Shown here: piece by piece, positions 24,746 to 37,129 of the stretch | Layout: each line of letters opens with the position of its first letter | Numbering within the stretch: position 1 is the first letter of the stretch | Assembly: GCA_038496675.1 (NCBI GenBank) | Contig: CM076668.1 | Coordinates: 2,212,590 to 2,276,589, forward strand | Direction: 5' to 3' | DNA from: Rachycentron canadum | Taxonomy: Eukaryota; Chordata; Actinopteri; Carangiformes; Rachycentridae | DNA length: 64,000 bases | The notes under the pieces: generated by a model | Databases searched by the model: none | Seen by the model: the letters and a program-made list of their open reading frames with translations, nothing else | What the model was told of the DNA's origin: nothing | Position numbers and translations under genes: made by a program

Positions 24746-25910
24746 GATCCAGAGTTAGCGTTTTTTTAATATATCATTTATTTGTTTAGTAAAGTAAAGG
24801 TTCCAAAAAAATATAAAAATATATAAGTGCTGTGTTCAGGTTTTTCTCCTGAGCATGTTGGTAGAGAGAAGTGTGTGAATTATATCAGCTTGGCTGATAT
24901 CAGCATTGGTCTTTATCTTAAAAATCCAGAACCAGCAGGGCTGTAATCCGGACGTCCCTTCAGAGGCCTATGACTAATGTAACGGACATCAGCCATGTTT
25001 TTATTAAGTATAGAGACATTTACTGCCAGAGCTTTTAATGATCAGTTGGAGTGACTCAAAGAAATGTCCTGTTTTAGTAAAACTGTTGTCTGATATCCTT
25101 TCAACCATTCACAACGTGAAAACACCGTCATGAGAGCACAAGCCTACACAACAGCTGTCAGTATGGCTTTTAATGTGACATTCCCCGACATCTACTCTGA
25201 AACTGACAGGAGCCAAGAGGCCTTCAGGTGTGTGTTTTGTATGATGTACACTGTGTGTGTATATGCATCAAAGAAAACATGGATACAGGACTACCCAGTG
25301 TAAATATTTGCAGATAGAAATGAGGCGTTGGTGTCGAGCCGACCACTGAAATATTAACCGTCTATTGACGGAGACGGAGAGACTGGCAGTCCCTGCCTTC
25401 TCCCTGCATCATCTGCCTCTTACTTCTCCTCCCCGTTGTTGCTCCTTCTCTTTCTACCTGCGCTCGTTCCTCTGTCATTCTCAACCTACCCTCCCGTCTC
25501 TCCCCCCTCTCTCCCCCCAGTTTCTCTCTCTGACTCTCTGCAGCCCAGTCTGTCTTATTTTAATGTTTCACTTGCATAGAAGCAGCTTTTAATCATTCCT
25601 GCATTTTTGTTCCTCTTTATTAGTTTTTCACCCCAGAGATATAAGTGCAGGATGGAGACAGAGTGGAGAAGGAGAGTATGTGTATTAATGTTTCATATTT
25701 CACTCGCGCAGGGGAAGGAGCTGATGATTATTTCATGTTGTCGACATTGTCTTTTTCTCTTTTTGTCTTTCTTTCTCTCTCTTTTTTTGTTCTCTGAGGT
25801 GTCAAGAAATTGGCCAACAACATTGTCACCCAGACATCCATCAGAAAGAGGGGTCCTGCACTGACACACATACACACACACATACACACACACATACACA
25901 GGCATACGCG

Positions 25911-25956
<46 letters not shown>

Positions 25957-26667
25957 TGCTAATACAAAGGACAGGCTTAGCTGCCTGGTTTGACTTGTTG
26001 TCACTGTCAGTCACCCATCCAGATGTCTGTCTGTGTCACATTAAGGTTTTGTCCATTAATGTTTTTATAGTTGTGTTAAGTCTCACACAGACAGACACCT
26101 TCTAGTTTAGATTGTAGTTATAAAATTTAGATTAAATCAGTTATTCAACAGATGATTAATTAGTCTGAGTCTTACTCATTTTTGTTTAAACTTTATGAGT
26201 CAAACTTCTACATTTTAGTGAAATATCTGATTGATTTTCATTTCTCCATCTTAATAGGAAACACACACATATCCTACGATCAACACAAAGCACCACATGG
26301 AGCGCACCATTTACAATTCAGGTGGCAGTGGATTCTTGTGCTCCCCCTTGGTTTGGAACAACATGGCTTCTCCAATGAGCTCTGCTTTTCTTTTACCTGT
26401 GTTGCAGGTGAGGTTTACTTGGATAGCACTTCTTCTTTTGTAGCTGAATGAATAATTGGCACAAAAAGCTGCTGTATTACAAGGACATGAGTGCTTTGTG
26501 TGGCATTTTAAAATCTCAGTTAGAAATTTAACATTCCAGTGTTGAATGAAAAAGTAACAATATCAGTTGAAGTGTACGCTTTGTTTTGAATATTTATCAT
26601 CACTTTATCTTGCTGTCAAACAGCCCTTTCCCATTTTTTGTACTACCTTATTCCTACGCTCAAACAA
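24746..26667. other. no gene seen
   Basis: Pyrimidine-rich stretches (25400-25540) and a compound CA microsatellite (25862-25953). No exon was recognised. Confidence 0.45.
25862..25953. repeat. compound (CA)n/(TACACA)n microsatellite
   Basis: CA units interrupted by TA and GC variants, ending in a pure CA run of more than 30 bases. Confidence 0.95.
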
Positions 26668-26755
26668 CTTCAATGCAATCTGACTTCTTTTTACAACCAG
26701 TGGAGTCGCCCCCTGGAGTCGTCCCTGAGTCGTCCATTGTTATATAATCTATGGC
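26668..26755 (-). repeat. MITE-like family A, partial copy 4
   Basis: Only the CAATGCAATCTGACTTC and ACCAGTGGAGTCGCCCCCTG blocks remain, followed by a TATAATCTATGG edge, in reverse orientation. Confidence 0.55.
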
Positions 26756-26894
26756 AGTAATACAGTAATTCAACTGTTATAAAGAAAGGGTCTGTTTGAT
26801 AGCAGAATAAAGTGAAAAAAATATTCAAAATAAAGTGTATTTCAACTGTTCAGACCTTTTTCTATCCACACTTTTTTCCTGCCTCCATCCACAG

Positions 26895-26974
26895 CAGCAC
26901 ATTGCTCAGTTTCTGTCTCAGTGCTCCCTGCTGCTTCTCTGAACAGGGAGGACACCGATCAGAATCTGCTGCAG
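26895..26974 (+). other. candidate exon 1 of a small unidentified + strand transcript
   Basis: Eighty bases bounded by a strong acceptor (a pyrimidine-rich stretch then CATCCACAG) and a donor (CTGCAG then GTAATA). Frame +2 of the segment is open through its whole length. It would join the candidate exon at 27167 across a 192-base gap. I do not recognise a protein. The pair may belong to a long non-coding RNA. Confidence 0.28.
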
Positions 26975-27125
26975 GTAATACACTGATTATAGATAAGAAC
27001 CTCAACCCCACATTAAATAACCTCAATTATCACTTTAAAGGAGCTTTTCCTGAATCTGAATCAAGGGCCTAAGGGTGTTTGTTGTATCCTTGTGGTTTTT
27101 GTTTCATAACTTTTGTCTGTGAACA

Positions 27126-27659
27126 TTAAGAATGTGACTTTTTTGACACTTTTTTATGTTTTACAGAGATCTCAATAATTATGACAAGAGGGAGAAGAGA
27201 CACAGCCATCCCCCAAAAAACAACAGCATCAGACATTTCAGCCTCAATCAAAATGATTATGTTTACATCCAAGTAACAAAGGCCTGTAACAGCCACAATA
27301 ATTATCAGTCTGTCTGTCAGGAGCAATGGAGGAGGTAAGTCAGGGAGGAAACCGGGGTCAACTAAATGTGGGACTGTGGGAAACTGCAGTTTACGTCGAT
27401 GTCCCCTAACCTTAACTTCATTACAAAACAAAGTGATGCTTACTATTGCTTCATGAAGTCTCTGGTCACCTGCAGTGTTGTCGTATTCATCTATATGCAT
27501 CAGTAGCAAAGGGCCTGACCGGAATTTATCAGTTGCTTTGATTGCAATCCTCATGCCAGGATGGTGTATGTGCCTCCATTTACACCTGGTAGCAAAGGCA
27601 TAACCATCAACTGTGCAGAAGGTGTACTGCACTGAGTCCCAGTACCTGTCAGGGGCCAA
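27126..27659 (-). other. 177-codon open reading frame, unrecognised
   Basis: This is the longest gap-free open frame in the gene-poor part of the window. It starts with ATG at 27659. The N-terminal half is hydrophilic with several histidine and cysteine residues. The C-terminal half contains two hydrophobic stretches, around residues 113-135 and 145-163. No family motif is recognisable, there is no promoter or poly-A signal evidence, and it overlaps the candidate + strand exon at 27167-27334. It is most likely chance or a transposon relic. Confidence 0.15.
27167..27334 (+). other. candidate exon 2 of a small unidentified + strand transcript
   Basis: A 168-base segment lies between a strong acceptor (TTTTTTATGTTTTACAG) and a consensus donor (GGAG then GTAAGT). 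Taken alone, one frame is open for 56 codons. Spliced to 26895-26974, a different frame stays open across the join and stops at about codon 38 of this segment. The two readings disagree, so coding status is undecided. The opposite strand is also open here (27659 down to 27126), and at most one of these can be coding. Confidence 0.3.
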
Positions 27660-28219
27660 TCACACTTATGGTTTTAAGGCATAGTCTTAAATTTGTATTG
27701 AAATTTTTCATACTGCATCTTTTATTATTATTAAATAAGCATTATCTCTACCTCCAACTACCTTAATTTGATATTTTCTTTCTAAATGTTATGCACAAGG
27801 CTTTCTGGGAAATCCTAATTTGTCCAATGAGCTCGCTCCCTATCAACATATGTGAGTGGTCAGAATTTTTCTCAACCTTTTAGCAAGAAACAAGTTCTTC
27901 GGTTTATGGACATTTAGTGAGCAGCAAAATGTTTAACAAGCCAAAACAAAAGTGAAAAACAAGTTTTCTGTTGAACCAATGACATTAGATCAGTTTTTCC
28001 TCTTCAAATGCTTCAAGTTTATTGAATAATAGAATTGTTGATGTGCAGCCAGAGGCTAACGTTGGATTGGTTATTCTCCCAATAGAGAGCAACAGAGCGG
28101 GAAGCTGGACTTGAGCTGTGTTGTTCATGACACTGCTGAGTGTGAGACCAGGCCACATCATTTGTAGCTGTGTCTCAACTGTGGAGCCACATCCATTTGA
28201 ACTGTGACTAGACTGTCCC

Positions 28220-28520
28220 ATTTTGAAGGCTTCTTCATATGCGGCCAACAAATGTGTCCCCCCTTTTTCCTGGGAAACGAAGGATCAAACAGGTGGATCC
28301 TTTGCAGCCCAACCTATCCCAAGATTCACTGTTTGCTGGTAATGAAAATAATAAGGCAGCAAAAGATTGTGAAAAAACAACAGGAATTGCACTTTACAGT
28401 GCAACAGTAAGGACTGAAACAGCTGAAAATCCTCCATAGAGCAGACCGTCTGATTTCAGCTCGGCCTTCACGGTCTGAAGCATCCTGTTCATGGACTACG
28501 TCCTCCGAAGGATGCAGCCC
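28220..28520 (-). repeat. dispersed repeat, family B, copy 2
   Basis: Reverse-complement partner of 14330-14660. It shares CAGGTGGATCCTT, CAACCTATCCCAAGATTCA, ATCCTCC then AGAGCAGACCGTCTG, and GAAGGATGCAGCCCC at the right edge. Confidence 0.6.
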
Positions 28521-30406
28521 CTGAGTGGGCACACAGCCTGTGTGAGTGATGACATGTCCACTGTGTCATTGATCATGAACAATGAATTCTATAAATGCAA
28601 GTGATTGTGTGATCAGGTGTCATCATCCATTCATTCACACCGTGTAGACCTACAATGAGTTGTTGGCACCAGTGCATTATGTGTGAATAGTGTAAGGACA
28701 GGTGATTATTTGAGTCAACAGAAGACTTATCAGGCTCCTGTTGTTCAGACAGCTGTATTGTGTGAAAGAGGAAATATGATGAGCGTTTAATATATAAAGT
28801 GTGTATAAAAACTGTCAATTGTGGACATAAAGTTGATGGTTTTTGTTTGAAACTCAAAGGCAGAAAAGTCATAAAAAACCAAGAGGTTTCAATTAATTTC
28901 ATAGTTAATGTATTCCATCCCAACATTTACTGTTATAGGTATATAAAATCACATACACCGTGTTATCCACATTGCCCACTCCTACATGGACATGCAGCTA
29001 GAGCACATGCACGTATACTTCCTGCTGAGTGAGAATAAATCATATGCACACACATGAATGCTTTGACTCTTTTAATTACACTGTATAATGGACCTATTGC
29101 TTCAGACTGTGAGGAATTGTTCGCTTGCTTTTCTCAGGCATGAATATGTAAATCAAAAGGTCTTTTTAGGTTGAGGGTGTCACCTGTGAACTGCACCGCA
29201 CTATGACTGAGTGGAAACTTGGACAGGGCTTGTTACACCCTTGAAGAGTTTCACTGCTACTGTTGGTGAGGCAGGTCTCTTCTCCCTTTTGTTTTCTCTG
29301 GTGTGTCTTGTTTGTTCCCAGTTTGTCTTTTACCCAGTGTGTGTGTGTGTTTTTTGTGTATGTCCCGGACGTAGCTTCATAGTCTATGATCAACTCAACT
29401 GCACATCCTTATACAGCCCTCTCATGTATTTAAGCCTGGTTCAGTCTTAACTAGTGGTGCTGTGACTCGGCCAACTCGGTTCATTTGTTTGAAAGCCTGT
29501 TGATCCCGTCTCTCTGGAAACTCTGCCGCTTGACCTCATCCGGCTCTGCTCACTTGGTCTCTGCAGGATCAGAATCAGACCACCAGCAGCTTCTGCTCTC
29601 CAATCCTGGTTTGTCTGCTTCACCGCCTGACCACAATGGTGCCTCATCCAAGGTCCACCTCTGCCCCAGCAGCTCCAGCTCCTACACTAACTGGACTCAA
29701 CAGCCTGACCCCACCCCCCCAGCCCCTGAAGTCCCCACACAGCCAAGCTCAGCTTTCTCTGCTTCAACAGAGCTGACAAAACTCTTCAACTACGCAGCTG
29801 CACTGCTAAATGGTTTTCTTTCTCTTTCACCCCCAAACACCCAGAAAACAGGCCAGTCATGCAGATTTAGACATAAACCCTGACCTGGACAAGGCCAAGT
29901 CTCTCATATAATGGTTCTTATAAATGCAACAGACTCTACAGAAATCACTTCTCATCTCCTTCATTGATTTGTAAAGCAACAACATCAAATCTTAACACAA
30001 TTGCGTCTAATATATAATATACAATATGTCTCTGTCTGTTTCCATCTGCCATTGAACTGTGGAGGTGATTTTCTTTGACAGTTTTATGAACGTTTTCAGA
30101 GTTTTTGATCAGTAAGGCTACATGATTAAATAAAGGATGAATGAAAGATAAACATACACGCAGGCACACACAGACACAAAGAAGGCTGACAAGCAGCATC
30201 GATGTGCTGTGGCTGTGGAGGGGAGCTCTCGGCAGTGCTGACACAGCCACCGCTGTCCCGCCATCGATTGGCCTGAGTGGAGCGAGGGGATTGCAGGGCG
30301 AGAGACACGCAGACGGAGTGGGAGAGGGCGAGGGAGAGATGCCTCTAGTTTTAATCTACTGTAGCAGGGGGAGTCGGGGGGCGGGGGGGGGGGGGGGGGG
30401 GGGGCA
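28521..30406. other. no gene seen
   Basis: Contains a TG tract (29338-29351). An open + strand frame at 29485-29883 is serine- and proline-rich with no recognisable domain. The stretch ends in a run of 22 G at the assembly gap. Confidence 0.4.
30383..30404. repeat. poly-G run (22 bases) at the gap edge
   Basis: Uninterrupted G run directly before the N gap. It probably caused sequencing to stop. Confidence 0.95.
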
Positions 30407-30751
30407 NNNNNNNNNNNNNNNNNNNNNNNNNNNNNNNNNNNNNNNNNNNNNNNNNNNNNNNNNNNNNNNNNNNNNNNNNNNNNNNNNNNNNNNNNNNNNN
30501 NNNNNNNNNNNNNNNNNNNNNNNNNNNNNNNNNNNNNNNNNNNNNNNNNNNNNNNNNNNNNNNNNNNNNNNNNNNNNNNNNNNNNNNNNNNNNNNNNNNN
30601 NNNNNNNNNNNNNNNNNNNNNNNNNNNNNNNNNNNNNNNNNNNNNNNNNNNNNNNNNNNNNNNNNNNNNNNNNNNNNNNNNNNNNNNNNNNNNNNNNNNN
30701 NNNNNNNNNNNNNNNNNNNNNNNNNNNNNNNNNNNNNNNNNNNNNNNNNNN
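30407..30751. other. assembly gap (345 N)
   Basis: All bases are N. The gap lies between a poly-G run and an AT microsatellite. Any open frame crossing it is meaningless. Confidence 0.99.

Positions 30752-30793
<42 letters not shown>
30752..30793. repeat. (AT)n microsatellite at the gap edge
   Basis: Twenty-one AT units directly after the gap. The true length is unknown because it runs into the N block. Confidence 0.97.
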
Positions 30794-30795
<2 letters not shown>

Positions 30796-32114
30796 TTATT
30801 GCAATAAAACAAACTGTACATACTTTACACTGGAAGACGTTGAACTAAGCCTAGTTGAAGTCTTACTTTTTACTGCAACTACTCTGTAAAAAACAAATTA
30901 ACAATATACATGTGATACAAATTTAGAACAAAATAACTAGGCAAAAAAATTGTGCCTCTTGAACACACCAAAACTCTAAAATACTCCACTGTTCGTGGGA
31001 AAGTGCTGAAGGTTTATCCATAATGATGCTGTGTGAACAATGAGTGACACCCATTCTTGGCCTTTCATGCAACACAAAGGTGTGACGAATGCATTGCCTG
31101 GCCTTCGTTCATGGTAAAATAAAGAAATTTCCTTTTATGGCTCTTAATTTTTATAGATTCAGTTGTTAACTACACACAAAAAGGTAAAAAACAAAACTAA
31201 GTGAAAAACTGGAATCACTATACCCATATGGATGTAGCTGAACTACCAAGCTGTAATTGATAATTAAAGATCGAGTCGCTGGATTTGACAAATATATAGA
31301 GACGTACAAAGAGCACTTTACCTATAGAAATATCTAAAAGGCTACAGAACATCAATAAAAGTCCAGAAACCAATATATTCCTCATATAATAACAGTGATT
31401 AATGTTTTAAAATAAAACAGAAATAATAGGCTGCATATTGTTTCACCATCAGAGAGATGACAACTGTACTGTATGTGGCCAGTGTTCCTGGCCTACGTGA
31501 TCAGCTCCTCTGAGCATTAGGGAGTCAAATCACAGTCTTCCTGTGAGGTCTGTTACTTTGGTGATGTGTTATTCAGGCTTGGTTAGAGACTACATAGTGT
31601 CCTGATTACTGAGGAAGGAAGGAGGGAACCAGAATCCAGCCTTTAATACCTAATAAACCATGGTGAAAATTACATCTTGGACAGCCTACATTTACATATA
31701 CACAGGTACAACATGTGGAATGAAATACCAATGCCTCTCTGGTAGCCCCTCTGAGGGTGATTATTTAATGCAGGCCTCCTATCGACATATGCTAATAAAT
31801 AGACGACACCCCCATGTCTGTAGCAGTCCATTCAAAGTGCTTGCTGAATTAAAAATTCATATTGCTCGTAGCCCTCACATACAGAATTGTGTGTGTTTCA
31901 TGAGAGTCCACAAAGCCCTGGGGACGAGCACAGCTATCTGTTGTCCTAGCCATGTGTGGTTATTGTCATCATCGCTGAGCAGGATGCTTGTTGACAAAAG
32001 CATTTTTAGGACCAGGTAAAATCAGACTGACTGAAAAAATGAACCCCGTATGGAAGCTTGTGAAGGACAAAAGTAATTATAAAATTTTACATTATAAAAT
32101 CCAATCCCTAGTCT

Positions 32115-32147
<33 letters not shown>

Positions 32148-32211
32148 CATGAACAGTCATTGGTAAGTAAGTGAACTAGAATTGGATCACATAAATGGAA
32201 TGCAGCCACCA
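30794..32211. other. no gene seen
   Basis: AT-rich sequence with a 31-base T tract (32117-32147). No exon was recognised. Confidence 0.45.
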
Positions 32212-32535
32212 TTAAAGGTCCCATATTTTACACCTTTTCTGTGTTTTATTTGAAGTGTTGACATCCATGAGAAGATAGGGTTGTGTTTTTAAATCCTGCA
32301 AGGTTGGATGGTGGGTCCAGGTGGGCGTGGCTGAGGGCAGTGACTGCTTTGTTTTGACATCACAAAGTTCCAGAAGTCCTGACAGCTGGTTTGAGGCTCA
32401 GTTTCTGAATACAGGCTGTGAGCATTTCTCTGTGGACTGAGCTCTTTGATATTTTCATTGTATTAATATAGAACCTAGACCTGATTTATAATCAAAGACA
32501 CAGAGGTCTCCCTTTAGACTATATGGGACCTTTAA
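32212..32535. mobile_element. TTAA-flanked MITE, intact copy
   Basis: The left edge TTAAAGGTCCCATAT is the exact reverse complement of the right edge ATATGGGACCTTTAA, so the element has 15-base mirrored ends including TTAA on both sides. The interior has no coding potential. TTAA target duplications are known from piggyBac and Kolobok transposons. The termini AGGTCCCAT do not start with the CCC usual in piggyBac, so Kolobok-type is my guess. A decayed copy lies at 62546-62965. Confidence 0.75.
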
Positions 32536-35500
32536 ACACTCATTAAGCAACAGCTTTTCTGCAGTGCAAATATTGCTCAGCCAATGTAAATGTTCCCCCA
32601 AAGAAATTTATTAGAAGTTCAGTTCAAGATACAAGCATATGTCAGGCCCAGATTTGTACAAACATGTCTAAAATTATGCACAAGCTCATGTAAAGTATTT
32701 CTACTTCATGTAATGGTGTAGTCTTGTGTATGAATGTTTAACAAACACCCTCTACCATAACTTCAGCGAAGCTACCAAAGAGAGAACAAGGGATCAAAAG
32801 ATGTCTAACTGGCATAAGCTTCAATGCAAATCCTTCAAAATAAAAAACACAACTTTCCCCAGTGCATAACACTTTATGACTAATTTATAAAAGAATGTTG
32901 TAGTACTGGGGAAGAGTTGTACAACGGTCTTAATTCTGTGGAGGAAAAGAAACCGAGGGAAGAATTTGGGGGAGAAATATATACTGAGAAGCTTAACATT
33001 GCTGTGAGGCCTAATGTGTCTCTTTAGTCCCGTTGGTTTGAAATGTTACACACACAGACAGAGTGCAAATAAAAAATCAGCCTGAGAGCTTTGACCTGGC
33101 CTGGACCCAAAAAAAAAAAAAAAAAACCCATCTGGAGACAAACCATCATGTAAGAACTGTCCTTAAAATTTCTGCTCAAAACTCATTGTTTTACTGGCTT
33201 ACTCTAATGGCTTTTTTAACTGATGGCATTGTAGTATTTTAATCATTTTATCTTGTCTATATTTTAACCAACTTGTTCTTTTTGCTTTTATTGTAAATTT
33301 TATTGTCATTGAAAAGAACTTATAGGTGCTGAATTTGTATCTTTATTGATAATAATAAGTGAGGTAGCTGGTATTTACTGCCGTTCAGTTTGTATTGTAT
33401 CAATTTGTATTTCTATTCTATTCATTTTCCTCTATATAACACAATGCTCTATATAACACAATGCTACACAATACTATCCCGCTAAATAACCTCAGACTAT
33501 TTTCTATTTATTCTGCAAAAACTGGACTGGGCCGTACTGGGAGCCTTGGTCCTGACTCACTCTGAAGAGTCACAAGATGCACAACTATTTGAAACAGTTA
33601 GGTTCTGATCAATGTTATGATTGTTGGACTTATTTTGCAGTGAACAAAGCTGCAGCTCCTTTGATTGTTTCAGTTCTGAAAATCACACATCAATAGTCAA
33701 ATGATGCTGAAATTCTCAAAAAGGCTCTGGGAAAAATTCCTCACTCAACTGAGATGAGAGGCTGTGGTGTGTTTTGTGTTCAGTAACAGAAGCAAAGACT
33801 TTTGTTTGTTTCTCATACGGAGTAGATTAGAACAACTTTAATATTTCAGTATATTAGGTGTAGACTCGGTGCTCAGTGTAAAAGAGCGATTGAAGTTATT
33901 TGGTTTCCTGCATTTTCAGCTGACAACCTTATTACTAACAGCACTGAGGTTGGATCAGTTATTAATGATATAAATAACATCTATGTGAGCTCTGGGCAGC
34001 CCTGCATTAGACTCGCGCTCGGAAAATGACAGGCAAGTCTGCCATCATGTGGTGTGTTGGGTCACATCACCACTGACCACCTTCCACAGAGTGAAGTCGG
34101 GTTCGATCACAGGAGTTTTAAAGGGGAAAGCTACTTAAAAAATCATTATGAAATAAATTATCGTCAAGTTTAAAGATTTCTCTATTCACTGAGCTGCCAC
34201 ATCCAATTCTGAGACCCATCAGACTAGAACGTCAACTTGTCTGACACAGACTCATTAGAAGGAATTTACATATTTGTGATCTTTTTTTTTTCAACCCACA
34301 TTTTATAAAAAATATAATTTTCTACATCCATAAACAGAATAAAATTATAGCTCCCATAAAACAAGTTTGCAATGTTTTTTTCTATCAATAGAACTTTATC
34401 ATGATCATATCATTGATCATGTGAACATAAAAAAGGACATTTGTCATAGCTTTCTGCAGTGCCTTCAGTAGAATGCAAACCTTTGCCAAGACCAAATAAT
34501 CCTACATTTATTTCCACCACATCTGGATTATTATCTGGACAGATAGAGCTCAACACAATGAATATTGTCAGCTGATTTTTTACATTAAGCTTCAAACATA
34601 TTTCCTGAGAAATAAAATGCTGAAAAATGTCCATATCTCGCAATGTGAAGGAAAGTTTGCCCCTTTAACAGCATCAGCACCAGATTTTAAGATTTTCTCC
34701 CTGACCCATGACCCGTCCCTCAATGGAAATTCATTACAGGATAAGACACTAGCAATGGAAAGTCACTAGAATCCACATCACAATCTTTATACCACGTAAT
34801 TCATCCTAATATAGACCCAAATACTGTTGGATAAGATACATGCTATGTTTTATTATAGTTAAGAAACTGTCAAACATCTGAGCTGCTGTAGAGCTGAGAA
34901 CTTTTACACCTCAAGGTAAAAAAAACATCTGTTCAATTTCATTTTCTTGTTTCAGCAATTCAAGTTGTGGTCAACTGGGGTCAAGTCATGTCAGTTGGGA
35001 TGTATTTTAATCAATAGAAAATGATCAAACCATTCATGTAGCATAATGCAGTTCTATAGCTCACTATGCAAGTTCAGGAGGTAGAGCTGGTCGTCCATTC
35101 TTTTGGTGATATGACAAACAAGGAGTGACATGGATGATAGATAGAAAAGATAGTACTCTGTGATATATTATTATTATTATTATTATACAATTTAATATAT
35201 TCCAACTATTTGTATCTATGTACATACACAGCATTATCATACAGTCAGCTTGGAATCTGATAATATTCCAAGCTGATGGATGTGATTTTTATTTTCTACA
35301 ATATATCACACAGTATCATTGCAGATTTTCATTAACCTTAAAACCATAGGGGTGCTGACCTCTGTACCAGCCTCTGAATAAACACATTTTTTTTGGGTTG
35401 AAGACTGCAGCATATATGCAGCTACAGCAGCTCTATGTCCAACTGCTGCAAAATAGTGATGAAATATGTTAATACAGCAAAACTTATTTTTCTTACCATT

Positions 35501-37129
35501 ATCTACAAGCTTCTTCGTGTCTGACTGCACCAAATCTGCAGCTCTGATCATTTGAAAATGTCCACAGCACATTTGCAGCTTTCATCACAGTAGAGGATGC
35601 AGGGGAAAGAGCTCAGAGCCCCAAGGAAAGGAGCCACTGGAGGTCAGAGATTGGTTTGATCCAAGAACAGATCTCTATGCCTCTCAAATGAGCCAAAAAA
35701 CAATCACCCAGATAGGGCTGACAGAGTCTACTTTGTAGGTACAGGCAAGAGCCCAAAGATGGTGCCAAGACCCTTTTGGACAAAGGCTTCCAGCACTGAA
35801 CATGCTTGCCTTGGTCTCATATTTCAGAAGGTCACTGTCAGTCATACAGGTACATCTCTGAATTTAATACAGAGCAACTTTTTTTTAATCAGCTAGAGCT
35901 TGCTGTAAAGACTGGTCCCACCAACTGACTCCCATCATGGTCAAGTTGCAACTCTTGCTAGTTGTAAGTGTTAGAGTTAGTGTCTGTTGGCCCTGTTCCC
36001 TTGTGTTCTCTGCTGTGTTTCCCTTCCCTCTTGCAATTGTTTGTACCCAGTCCATGCTCTGTTTGGTTTATATGTGTGAATGCAACTGAGTGTGGCCTCC
36101 TGAGCTTCCTGTTTCCCTTGGTCTCCCTCCACACCATTCTTCACCAGATCAGTCAGTCACCAACAGTGTTATTACCCTATGGCAACTCTGATTTTTTTTG
36201 GCTCTTATCTTGCTCTTTTGGATTTTGGATATCACCTCCTGTGCTCCATGTTCAGTATCCAGTCTCTCCAGTGTTTGCCGTGTGCAGCTCTGCTTGTCTT
36301 GTCTGTCTGTCCAGTTCTGTGCTCAGCTCTCTGTGGAGTCAAGGGATCACCAAACTCATCTCACCAATCTGTAGGAACTGCAGTTACCTGTAGCTCTCCC
36401 GACCTATCCTCTTTCACTACACCATCCATTCCCCCCTCACTGCCTCCTGCAGTACCAATAACAGGTCTGCCCCTTGAACACTTCTCCTCTCTATTTGCAA
36501 TGAAGGGCTTATTTCACCTTCAACCCCTGGCTTGTGGTTTGCTTTGCAGGTCCTTACAGTAAGCATGTCTCTGCCTGGTTCCATGTATGCATATTCAGGC
36601 TTGAAGTACCCAAACAGTATCATCACCAGTGGTGTCTCTTTCAAGGATGCGGTGGGACCTAATCTGACCTGAGCTGATGTATTCACATTTGAAACTCTAT
36701 ACTTCCCAGACCACAATAAGTTTCCTCTGAGAAAACTCTCATGATAGGGATATTCCAGTGTTTAAAGGGGACACATAAATAATGAATGTGAATGGCCATG
36801 ACTGTCACAACCTCCAATACGCCCATGTATAATGTATGACAATGCATTCTTTCTGATTTAGTCCCATTTCCAATTGCACTGTAGGTGTGTTCGGCATGGT
36901 TTGCCATTAAAATACCAAAGTGAGCTTGACAGGCCCCCAACACAAAGAACTGGGTGCACTTGACTGTGCCACCTGCTCCACAATAGAGTCCTCAGCCTTG
37001 AAGCTGATGATGATAAACACCAAAAGAAGCAGAGAGTTACACACCACACTGATCTCAGGTAACATTTATTGCAACAGTTTCTCATGAACTTTCTGGGATC
37101 ATAACATTCAGTAAATCTTGTGTGGTTGA
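32536..37129. other. no gene seen
   Basis: AT-rich intergenic sequence. A possible small MITE lies near 35145-35325. Pyrimidine-rich + strand frames at 35968-36562 have hydrophobic, cysteine-rich translations without domain features. Because a DIRS fragment follows, part of 36680-37130 may belong to the same retroelement insertion, though I could not show it. Confidence 0.4.
35145..35325. repeat. possible small MITE with an internal hairpin
   Basis: Near the left edge is CTGTGATATAT and near the right edge is ATATATCACACAG, giving imperfect inverted ends of about 13-17 bases. Inside, at 35246-35275, CAGCTTGGAAT is matched exactly by ATTCCAAGCTG with an 8-base loop. No coding potential. Confidence 0.35.

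Noticed and set aside
30141..30848. Long open frames crossing 30407-30751 on both strands
   Set aside because: They are open only because N codons are read through. They start in low-complexity or AT repeat sequence.
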